DNA from: Hyphomicrobiales bacterium
Lineage (GTDB): Bacteria > Pseudomonadota > Alphaproteobacteria > Rhizobiales > Rhizobiaceae
Reading direction: 5' to 3'
Assembly: GCA_900472175.1 (NCBI GenBank)
Contig: UCHD01000002.1
Location: forward strand, 212,235 to 276,234
Length of the DNA stretch: 64,000 bases
Shown here: positions 54,206 to 61,930 of the stretch, in pieces
Numbering within the stretch: position 1 is the first letter of the stretch
How the letters are laid out: each line of letters starts with the position of its first letter
Notes under the pieces: model-generated
What the model saw: the letters and a program-made list of their open reading frames with translations, nothing else
The model's database searches: none
Told to the model about the DNA's origin: nothing
Made by a program: the position numbers and the translations under genes

Positions 54206-55201
54206 ATGGCGTTTTCCCTGCCCGCACTTGGCCGGACCAAGGGCCTGAAAAAAGCAACCGATGCGATCGCCAAGGGTGTCTATGTCAGCGTCGACGATCT
54301 TGCAGCACTCGAGCCGATCGCTTGCGATCTGACTTTCCTGCGCAAGGCACCGGTGCGCCGGCTCCTTGCCGGCCGCCACGAATCGCGCATGCGAGGCCGT
54401 GGCCTGAGCTTCGAAGAACTGCGCGACTATCTGCCTGGCGACGATATCCGCACCATCGACTGGCGCGTGACAGCCCGGACCGGCAAGCCGTTCGTGCGTG
54501 TCTACGACGAGGAAAAGGACCGGCCCGCGCTGGTCATCGTCGATCAGCGCATCAACATGTTCTTCGGCAGCCGCCGGTCGCTGAAATCCGTCGCGGCGGC
54601 TGAGGCCGCTGCCTTGTGTGCCTGGCGGGTGATGTCGCTCGGAGATCGGGTCGGCGGCGTGGTCTTCAACGATCTTGAAGAGCAGGTCTTGCGTCCACAC
54701 CGCAGCCGGGAGGCCGTCATTCGCTTTGCCGAAGAGATTTCGGCCAAGAATCGCACCCTAAGTGCTGCCTCCGACATGCCGCGAACGCCATCGAAACTGG
54801 ACGCGGTGCTGACCAAGGTCGCCTCGGTCGCCCAGCACGACCACCTGATCATCGTCGTCAGCGATTTCGATGGCCACAGCCTTGCCACTCGTGATCTGCT
54901 GCTCAAAATGTCGGTGGCAAACGATGTCATCTGCATCCTCGTGTATGATCCCTTTCTGCTGGAATTGCCACGGCAGGGTGAGATGGTGGTGAGCGGTGGT
55001 GCTCTGCAGGCAGAGCTTCAGTTCTCACGCAGTTCGGTGCGTGATGCGGTTGATAATTTCGCCCGTAACCGGGGCCGCGATCTACGCTCCTGGCAACGCG
55101 ACATGGGCCTGCCGATGATTGCGGTTTCCGCCGCCGAAGAGGTCGCCCCGCAACTGCGCACAGTGCTTGGCCAGCTCTCCTTTCAGCAAAGGAGACGATG
55201 A
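54206..55201 (+). CDS. DUF58 domain protein
   Basis: A 331-residue protein with the DUF58 core GLSFEELRDYLPGDDIRTIDWRVTARTGKPFVRVYDEEKDRP around residues 70-112, invariant in this family. A VWA-like C-terminal fold follows (LIIVVSDFDGHSLATRDLLLKMS). DUF58 proteins always accompany MoxR and Bat proteins and are thought to link the ATPase to membrane partners. No membrane segment is evident. The ATG at 54206 lies after CGGGAGGG. It overlaps the DUF4381 gene by 4 bases. Confidence 0.88.
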   Translation: MAFSLPALGRTKGLKKATDAIAKGVYVSVDDLAALEPIACDLTFLRKAPVRRLLAGRHESRMRGRGLSFEELRDYLPGDDIRTIDWRVTARTGKPFVRVYDEEKDRPALVIVDQRINMFFGSRRSLKSVAAAEAAALCAWRVMSLGDRVGGVVFNDLEEQVLRPHRSREAVIRFAEEISAKNRTLSAASDMPRTPSKLDAVLTKVASVAQHDHLIIVVSDFDGHSLATRDLLLKMSVANDVICILVYDPFLLELPRQGEMVVSGGALQAELQFSRSSVRDAVDNFARNRGRDLRSWQRDMGLPMIAVSAAEEVAPQLRTVLGQLSFQQRRR

Positions 55202-55722
55202 TGGATCCGGTTGTGCCACCGAAAGACCCGATGTTGCAGGCCACGCTCCGGCAGATGGCCGACATCACGTTGCCACCACCCGTTTCGATGATGCCGGCGA
55301 CCTGGGGTTGGGCCGTGCTCGCAGGTTTCGTCGCGCTCGCGCTTGCCCTGCTCTTCTGGCGCTGGTTGCGTCATCGTGCGCTGAACCGTTACCGGCGGGA
55401 TGCACTGGCCGAGATCGCCGGGCAGGAAGCTCGGATCGCCAGTGACGCCGACCGGGCTGGGGCGCTTGCCGCACTGCCCGCCATTCTCAAACGCGCCGCA
55501 CTGGCCGTCTGGCCACGCGAGCAGGTTGCAGCACTCAGTGGTCCCGCCTGGATCGAATTCCTGAAAGCCAACGCCGGCAGGGCGAAAATCGATGCCGGTG
55601 GTTACAGCCTCTTTGCCGAAGCCGAGTATCGGCTGGCTGGCGCCGTCCCGGACGCGGCCGCCGCCCGGCAGAGCTTTGCTGCCGCACGTCAATGGATCGA
55701 GGGGCACGATGTACACCCTTGA
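55198..55722 (+). CDS. DUF4381 membrane protein
   Basis: A 174-residue protein with one membrane segment (about residues 38-58, WAVLAGFVALALALLFWRWL) near the N-terminus and a helical cytoplasmic domain (IAGQEARIASDADRAGALAALPAILKRAAL ... WIEFLKANAGRA). This is the DUF4381 protein of MoxR/Bat operons. Starts overlap on both sides: ATGA with DUF58, and its end overlaps the first VWA gene by 14 bases. An ATG 3 bases later is equally possible. It probably holds the complex at the membrane. Confidence 0.85.
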   Translation: MMDPVVPPKDPMLQATLRQMADITLPPPVSMMPATWGWAVLAGFVALALALLFWRWLRHRALNRYRRDALAEIAGQEARIASDADRAGALAALPAILKRAALAVWPREQVAALSGPAWIEFLKANAGRAKIDAGGYSLFAEAEYRLAGAVPDAAAARQSFAAARQWIEGHDVHP

Positions 55723-56713
55723 TTATCCCTGGCTGCTCTTGCTTCTGCCTGTACCCATCCTCGTCTGGTGGCTGCTACCGCCCTATCGTGAGCAGACGCC
55801 GGCCGTCCGGATTCCATTCTTCGACGATATAACCAAGGCAGCCGGCATTGATGCGAGCGAAGGCTCAGTCGTGCCGCGGGCAAACCTTTTGCAGAAAATT
55901 ATCGCGCCGATCTGCTGGATACTGGTTCTGCTGGCGCTGGCCCGGCCGCAATTCGTCGAGCCGCCGATCGAAAAGACTGAGCCGCAGCGCGACCTGCTGC
56001 TGGCGCTCGACCTGTCGCAATCGATGGACACCAAGGATTTTCGCGATCCCCAAGGCAATGTTCACGCCCGCGTCGATGCGGTGAAGACTGTCGTTGCCGA
56101 CTTCATCGACAAGCGGCCGAATGATCGCCTCGGCCTGATTGCCTTCGGCGATGCCCCCTACCCGCTCGCACCGTTTACCATGGACCACGGTACCGTTCGC
56201 ATGATGCTGGCCGATACGCTGCCCGGCATGGCCGGTCCGCGCACGGCTTTGGGCGATGCCATTGGCCTGTCCATCAAGCTGTTCGAAAAAAGCCAGGCGC
56301 CCGACAAGGTGCTGATCATTCTGACCGACGGCAACGATACCGCCAGCAAGATGGCGCCCGAAAGGGCAGCCGATATCGCCAAAGATAGCCACATCGTCAT
56401 CCACACGATCGGCATCGGCGATCCGAACGCGACGGGCGAAGACAAGCTCGATCCGGCGACGCTGGAAAAAATCGCCAAGACCACCGGCGGCCGCAATTTC
56501 TTCGGCGGCGACCAGACCGCGCTCGCCGATATCTACACCCTGCTCGACCAAATTACGCCAGCCAACCAGAAGACACTCAGCTGGCAACCGCGCCTTGAAC
56601 TGTTCTACTATCCACTGGGCGCCGTGGTCCTGCTTGTCCTCGCCTATCACCTGCTGATGTGGATCATCTCCGCCAATGCCGCCCGCCGTTCAGACCGGGA
56701 GGCGCAGGCATGA
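55709..56713 (+). CDS. VWA-domain membrane protein (BatA-like)
   Basis: A 334-residue protein. Two N-terminal membrane segments (about 5-23 and 63-79) precede a VWA domain (about 94-300) with a complete metal-ion site: D101, S103 and S105 in ALDLSQSMD, a TALGDAIGLSIKLF segment, and IILTDGNDT. The C-terminal membrane segment is near 310-328. It matches BatA of the aerotolerance operon. The VWA domain faces the periplasm in current models. It overlaps the next gene by 4 bases. Confidence 0.9.
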   Translation: MYTLDYPWLLLLLPVPILVWWLLPPYREQTPAVRIPFFDDITKAAGIDASEGSVVPRANLLQKIIAPICWILVLLALARPQFVEPPIEKTEPQRDLLLALDLSQSMDTKDFRDPQGNVHARVDAVKTVVADFIDKRPNDRLGLIAFGDAPYPLAPFTMDHGTVRMMLADTLPGMAGPRTALGDAIGLSIKLFEKSQAPDKVLIILTDGNDTASKMAPERAADIAKDSHIVIHTIGIGDPNATGEDKLDPATLEKIAKTTGGRNFFGGDQTALADIYTLLDQITPANQKTLSWQPRLELFYYPLGAVVLLVLAYHLLMWIISANAARRSDREAQA

Positions 56714-58284
56714 TCATGGATTTCCATTTCCTTCGTCCCTGGTGGCTTCTGGCGGTCGTTGCGGCGGTCCTGCTTGTCTGGTTGCTCGACAGGCAGACCG
56801 ATATGCGCGCCCGGTGGCGAAATCTCATCGCACCCGGCCTGCTCGACCATCTTCTGATCGATCAGGTCGCCACCCGTGGGTTGCGCCCTGTCCATCTGAT
56901 TGCAGCCCTGCTTGCTCTTTCAGCGATCGCTGCAGCAGGTCCCACCTGGGAAAAGGAGCGGCCGCCTTTCGTCGAAGATCGCGCACCGCTCGCCATCGCC
57001 ATCGATCTCGGGCCGACGATGGACGCGACGGATATCACACCGACCCGGCTGGAGCGCGCAAAGCTCAAGGTGCAGGACATCATGGAGCGGCGCAAAGGCG
57101 CGCGCACTGCCCTGTTCGCCTATGCCGGTTCCGCACATATGGTATTGCCGCTGACGGATGACGCCTCGCTGATCGCCACCTACCTCGCCGCGCTTTCCCC
57201 GGCGTTGATGCCGGTGGAGGGCAAGAACACCGCCAAGGCATTGCAGATGATCGAAACGGCGCTTGCCGGAGAGACTGCACCCGGAACGATCCTGTTTATG
57301 ACCGATGGCGTCGATCGCCCTTCGTTTCCTGCCTTTTCCGGATACAAGGGCCGCAACGACCTGATGGTGCTGGGCATTGGTACCGCCGAGGGCGGTCCGG
57401 TGAAAACCGGCAATGGCGAATATTTGACCGATGCCGGCGGCGCGCGGGTACAGGCCAGAATGGACCTTGATGCCCTGAAGGCGCTGCAATCGGCCTCTTC
57501 GACTGAGGTCGCGACCGTCACCCTCGACGATGCGGATGTCGACTGGATCGTGCATCGCATCCAGAGTGCCTATACCCAGAAAACCGACGCAGGCCTGCAG
57601 CGCTGGCGCGATGCCGGCTGGTATCTGACCATACCCATTGCGCTGCTGGTGATGCTGACTTTTCGCCGTGGCCACAAGATCCACTGGCTTGGCGCAGTCC
57701 TCCTTCTGTCATTGCCGCTCGGCTTGGCTCCGGGACAGGCATCTGCTGCCGATTTTGCCGATGCCTGGTTTACGCCGGATCAGCAGGGCAAACGCGCCTT
57801 CGAGCGCGGTGACTACGCGAGCGCTGCTGATCATTTCGCAGACCCCGCCTGGCGTGGGGCGGCACTCTATCGCGCCGGCCGATATCAGGACGCGATCGAT
57901 GCCTTTGCGCAATCGACCGATGCCGCCAGCTACTACAATCAGGGCAACGCCCTGATGCAGATCGACAAGACCGAAGACGCCATCGCTGCCTACCGGCAGG
58001 CGCTGAAACAACGCCCAGCATGGCCGGAAGCAGAAGCGAACCTTAAGCTTGCCGAGCGGCGCAAGAAGGAAAAGGACGATCTGGAGGAGGAGCAGCAGCA
58101 GGAAGATAACGGCGAAACTCCGGACCAGATCCAGTTCGACGACAAAGGCAAGAAGGGCAAGGAGGGGCAGGTCAAGGGCGCAAACCAGACCGCCGAGATG
58201 TGGATGCGCAACATCCAGGTTTCACCTGCCCAACTCCTGGCGCGAAAATTTGCCATCGAAGCCTCGGGAGACAAGCCGCAATGA
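56710..58284 (+). CDS. VWA plus TPR membrane protein (BatB-BatC fusion)
   Basis: A 524-residue protein: two N-terminal membrane segments (about 9-26 and 60-77), a VWA domain (about 93-290), further membrane segments near 312-330 and 337-360, then TPRs (about 385-455, ERGDYASAADHFADPAWRGAALYRAGRYQDAIDAFAQ). The metal site is degenerate: D99-L-G101-P-T103 instead of DxSxS. A charged Glu/Gln/Lys-rich stretch follows (EKDDLEEEQQQEDNGETPDQ). This fuses what are BatB and BatC in other bacteria. It overlaps both neighbours by 4 bases. Confidence 0.88.
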   Translation: MIMDFHFLRPWWLLAVVAAVLLVWLLDRQTDMRARWRNLIAPGLLDHLLIDQVATRGLRPVHLIAALLALSAIAAAGPTWEKERPPFVEDRAPLAIAIDLGPTMDATDITPTRLERAKLKVQDIMERRKGARTALFAYAGSAHMVLPLTDDASLIATYLAALSPALMPVEGKNTAKALQMIETALAGETAPGTILFMTDGVDRPSFPAFSGYKGRNDLMVLGIGTAEGGPVKTGNGEYLTDAGGARVQARMDLDALKALQSASSTEVATVTLDDADVDWIVHRIQSAYTQKTDAGLQRWRDAGWYLTIPIALLVMLTFRRGHKIHWLGAVLLLSLPLGLAPGQASAADFADAWFTPDQQGKRAFERGDYASAADHFADPAWRGAALYRAGRYQDAIDAFAQSTDAASYYNQGNALMQIDKTEDAIAAYRQALKQRPAWPEAEANLKLAERRKKEKDDLEEEQQQEDNGETPDQIQFDDKGKKGKEGQVKGANQTAEMWMRNIQVSPAQLLARKFAIEASGDKPQ

Positions 58285-59633
58285 ACCGCCGGTTGACCGT
58301 CACCCCCGTTCTCTTAGGGTTCCTCTTCTGGTGCTGCGCCCTCGCCGGACTGGCTGTTGCTGCCGAGCCGGTCGTACGGGCATCGCTACAATCGAAGGGA
58401 ACGCTCTATGTCGGCCAGCAGGTTCTGATTGATGTCGGTGTTCTCGTCCCGAACTATTTTCTCCAACCTCCGCAGTTTCCGCAATTCGATCTGCCCGGCG
58501 CGACGGTCTTGCTGCAGGATGGTCAGGCGTTGAACCTCAATGAAACGATCGGGGAGACGCTCTATTCCGGTATCCAGCGCACCTACATCGTCGTGCCGCA
58601 ACGGGATGGCACCTTCACCCTGCCCCAAGCCGAAATCACCTTTGGCTATGCCGCCGTTCCGGGTCAGATGACGTTGGGCAAGGTCAGCCTGCCGCAGTTC
58701 CGTTTTACGGTTATGGCAGCTTCCGGCGCGGCGGAAGGCGCATCGGGCGTCGTGGCCGCAAAGGTTGCGGTGACACAGGACCTGAGTGCCGATCCGAAGA
58801 CGCTCAAGGCCGGCGATACGCTCGTTCGAACCATCACCGTTCGCGCCGAGGGGCTTCGGGCGATGATGATCCCAGCGCTGGAATTTTCGCCATTGCCGGG
58901 TGTTCGGCTTTACCAGCAGGATCCGGTTCTTTCGGAGGAAACAGACCCGCGGGGGCTGCCGCTCGCCGGTGTGCGCAAGGATGTGGTCCAGTATCTTTTT
59001 TCAAAGGCCGGCCAATATACCCTGCCGGCAATCGACGTGAGTTGGTTCGACCCGGTGACCGCAAAGACCGAGACCGTTTCGGCCCCGGCCATCAGCGCTT
59101 CCGTCGCGGAAGCCCTCATCGCCGTGACCGGTCTTGCGCCACCGGCGCCGGAACCCGAAGCACCTCGGCTCAACTGGTTGCTTGCCGGTGCGATCGCCGC
59201 TTTCGCGTTCGTGACAGGTCTCGTGATCTGGTTGCTTGCCCAGGTGCTGTCGAAACTCGAAGAGGCTTTCGAGCGCCGCCGGTCAGACAGCCGCCATTGC
59301 GAAGCAGCTTCGTTTCGGCTTGTTGGCCAGGCCTGCGAGGACGGCTCGTCCATAGAAATAGAAAAGGCGCTCGACAGCTGGTCGCGCCAGGCCGGGATCG
59401 TACCGCTTCGGCCATGGGTCGCCCGGTTTGGCAGTGCGCAGACACTGCAGGCCTTCGATGACCAGCGCCAGGCAGTCTACGGGGCTTCTGCCACGCCGGC
59501 GGTCGCCAGCGGCGGGCTTGGCTCCGGATTACAGGCAGCCCGCGCCGCCTGGCTGAACAAGTCGCATCCCCGTTCCACTTACTGGCATGGCAAAATCCTG
59601 CCGCAACTCAATCCGCGCTGGGACAGCGAATAA
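58281..59633 (+). CDS. BatD-like protein
   Basis: A 450-residue protein with a signal peptide (about residues 1-28, ending GLAVAAE), a large periplasmic beta-rich region with Ig-like repeats (VRASLQSKGTLYVGQQVLIDVGVLVPNYFLQPP ... VVAAKVAVTQDLSADPKTLKAGDTLVRTITVRAEG), one membrane segment (about 325-345, LLAGAIAAFAFVTGLVIWLL) and a cytoplasmic helical tail. This is the BatD plan. It closes the MoxR/Bat operon and is followed by a terminator. Confidence 0.87.
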   Translation: MNRRLTVTPVLLGFLFWCCALAGLAVAAEPVVRASLQSKGTLYVGQQVLIDVGVLVPNYFLQPPQFPQFDLPGATVLLQDGQALNLNETIGETLYSGIQRTYIVVPQRDGTFTLPQAEITFGYAAVPGQMTLGKVSLPQFRFTVMAASGAAEGASGVVAAKVAVTQDLSADPKTLKAGDTLVRTITVRAEGLRAMMIPALEFSPLPGVRLYQQDPVLSEETDPRGLPLAGVRKDVVQYLFSKAGQYTLPAIDVSWFDPVTAKTETVSAPAISASVAEALIAVTGLAPPAPEPEAPRLNWLLAGAIAAFAFVTGLVIWLLAQVLSKLEEAFERRRSDSRHCEAASFRLVGQACEDGSSIEIEKALDSWSRQAGIVPLRPWVARFGSAQTLQAFDDQRQAVYGASATPAVASGGLGSGLQAARAAWLNKSHPRSTYWHGKILPQLNPRWDSE

Positions 59634-59676
59634 CCATCGGCATCTCAAGGTCGGCGCCCTTCAGCCGGCAAACAAA

Positions 59677-59701
59677 AAGGAGGCGGAACGTCCGCCTCCT
59701 T
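59677..59701. terminator. Intrinsic terminator serving the Bat operon and the arylsulfatase
   Basis: AAGGAGGCGGA and TCCGCCTCCTT form a perfect 11-bp stem with a 3-base loop. On the minus strand it is followed by TTTTTGTTTG-like bases, so it is a textbook terminator for the arylsulfatase, 21 bases past its stop; it can also end the Bat operon. Confidence 0.85.
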
Positions 59702-59721
59702 CGCTTGTTCGTCTATCACGC

Positions 59722-61374
59722 TTAGCGCGGTGCAAGCTGCTCCAGTTCGTTCAGCTTCTTTAGGGCTGCTTGCTGCTGTAACCAGCCATAGTTGATGCCG
59801 CTGGCGTTCAGCGTACTGCCCATCTGGAACGGGTATTTGTCAAAGTCGGTGAAGAACTCCTTGATCTTGCCCTGGATCGGCACAAGTAGCCACATGTTCC
59901 GGGCAAGAAACTCGACCGCTCCGCCGCCTTCCTCCAGACCCTTTTCGTAAGGATCCATCCGCAGATTGGCGATCAGCGCCCAGGCCGGGGTTTCGCGGAC
60001 ACCGGTGGCAATATTGCCATGCGCCACCGCGAAGCTCAGCTTCCAGTCATTCCAACGAATGGCGTTCAAATTGCCACCCTGGTCGAAATAATAGACGGAT
60101 TCACGCGGCGGGGTTTTAGCCTCGCCCTTGAGCACATCCGTTAGGTCAAAGCCGTCTAGGTGAACCTTGAATGTCTTGGTTCCGGCCTTGTAGCCCTGCT
60201 TCATTTCCGCCTTGATATCCTTGATGCCGGCGGCTGTGGCAAAGGTCGGCAACCAATCCATCAGCGTGACGGGATCATTGATCTGTGTGCCGGGCTTCAC
60301 GACGCCCGGCCAGCGGACCATCATCGGGATGCGGAAGCCGCCCTCCCAGGTGGTGCCCTTTTCGCCGTGGAACATGGTCATGGCGCCATCGGGCCACAGT
60401 GCGATTTCAGCGCCGTTGTCGGTCGTGTAGAGCACGATCGTATTTTCAGTGATGCCGAGACTGTCGAGCTGATCGAGTAACTGGCCGACATGTCCGTCAT
60501 GCTCGACCATGCCGTCGGCATGGATGCCCTTACCGGTCTTGCCAAGCGATTCCTTCTTCAAATGCGTGAACACATGCATGCGGGTCGAGTTGAACCAGCA
60601 GAAGAACGGCTTGTCCGCCTTGGCCTGCCGATCGATGAAATCCTTGGCAGCGGCCAGGAACTCCTCGTCGACCGTTTCCATGCGCTTGGTATTGAGCGGG
60701 CCCGTATCTTCGATCTTGCCATCGGCCGTCGACTTGATGACGCCGCGCGGACCGTACTGCTTGCGGAACTCGGCATCCTTCGGATAGAAATAGCCTTCCG
60801 GCTCTTCCTCGGCATTCAGGTGGTAAAGGTTGCCGAAGAATTCGTCGAAGCCGTGGTTGGTCGGTAAATGTTCGTCTCGGTCGCCGAGATGGTTCTTGCC
60901 GAACTGTCCGGTGGCATATCCTTTCGATTTCATCACGTCGGCAATGGTCGGCATCCAATCCTGAATGCCATGCGGATCGCCTGGCATGCCGATCGTCAGC
61001 AGGCCCGTGCGGAATGGCTCCTGGCCGAGAATGAACGAAGCGCGGCCGGCAGTGCAGCTTTGCTGGCCGTAGCTGTCGGTGAAGATCGCGCCTTCGGCAG
61101 CGATGCGGTCGATGTTCGGCGTGCGGTAGCCCATGAGTCCCATCGTATAGGCACTGATCTGCGGGACGCCGATGTCATCACCGAAAATGACAAGCACGTT
61201 CGGCGATTTCGCAGAGCCGCTCGCCGCTGTCGTCTGCGCCTGGGCAGTATCGACGGCGGTGCCACCCGCGACTGCGGCGGCGGCAGCCAGCACCGTGCCA
61301 CCCAAGAGCAGCCCCCGGCGATTGATGCTCAATGGCTGGTCTTTCTTCGGTGTTTCATTGTCCGGAAAACTCAT
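59722..61374 (-). CDS. Tat-exported arylsulfatase
   Basis: A 550-residue type I sulfatase. A twin-arginine signal NRRGLLLGG (residues 18-26) plus hydrophobic stretch to about residue 48 directs folded export. The modification site is SCTAGR with C107, the CxAGR variant; metal ligands include D66 and D67 in FGDDIG, and YTTDNGAEIALWPDG and KGTTWEGGFRIP are sulfatase hallmarks. It should hydrolyse a periplasmic sulfate ester. Its cysteine must be converted by the enzyme at 49257 before export. I use the ATG at 61374 with GGAG 8 bases upstream; TTG at 61380 is in frame. It diverges from the AspT-type gene across dyad copy 2. Confidence 0.9.
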   Translation of the reverse strand: MSFPDNETPKKDQPLSINRRGLLLGGTVLAAAAAVAGGTAVDTAQAQTTAASGSAKSPNVLVIFGDDIGVPQISAYTMGLMGYRTPNIDRIAAEGAIFTDSYGQQSCTAGRASFILGQEPFRTGLLTIGMPGDPHGIQDWMPTIADVMKSKGYATGQFGKNHLGDRDEHLPTNHGFDEFFGNLYHLNAEEEPEGYFYPKDAEFRKQYGPRGVIKSTADGKIEDTGPLNTKRMETVDEEFLAAAKDFIDRQAKADKPFFCWFNSTRMHVFTHLKKESLGKTGKGIHADGMVEHDGHVGQLLDQLDSLGITENTIVLYTTDNGAEIALWPDGAMTMFHGEKGTTWEGGFRIPMMVRWPGVVKPGTQINDPVTLMDWLPTFATAAGIKDIKAEMKQGYKAGTKTFKVHLDGFDLTDVLKGEAKTPPRESVYYFDQGGNLNAIRWNDWKLSFAVAHGNIATGVRETPAWALIANLRMDPYEKGLEEGGGAVEFLARNMWLLVPIQGKIKEFFTDFDKYPFQMGSTLNASGINYGWLQQQAALKKLNELEQLAPR

Positions 61375-61930
61375 GATCAACTCCTCAATCAGAATGAAGT
61401 CTCAAAAAGTTCAGGCCTGTTGTGCAAGCCCTTTGTGCGGGCGAGCGGCAAGATCGCAGAAGCAGCGCGTAGAGGGTGGCGCTGTTTTTGACATCGATCA
61501 GTGCAAGGTTCTTCCTTGATCTGGTCATTCGAAGGACGCGCAAGGGACCGGGATATTTGGTTATTGCCGGTCGGCATTCATCCGGCCTCTTCCGCAACGC
61601 GCGAGCAAAACCATATCGACGTTTCACCGCCTGATTATCCCTTAATTTTTCGCAAGAGACGAGATGTGAACATGTACGAACATGTTCCTGAAGGCCGCAT
61701 ACCGGTTTGCATCCGCCTTGCTTCTGGCTGGTGCTTGACCTGGTATATGCAGAGCTTACTGTGCTCGCAGTCCGCGCATTTACTATGCGATCCGTCTCGG
61801 CGCTGGGCCGGGCCATTGATAAAGCTTAAGCTGAAGCAAACGCTGAAGCCTCTCGTGTTTTTTAGCTTATTTCGTCCTTTTCGACCGCGTATCCACACGT
61901 CCAATTTCCCTTTAGGCACCGGATCTGTTC
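61375..61930. promoter_or_regulatory. Divergent gap with shared dyad, copy 2
   Basis: About 550 bases without a supportable gene. The 20-mer at 61668-61687 is the exact reverse complement of that at 43823-43842, with the 16-bp dyad at 61670-61685 near the middle of the gap. TTGACC at 61735-61740 with TACTGT 16 bases on is a weak promoter candidate toward the transporter. The rest shows no clear structure. Confidence 0.65.
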
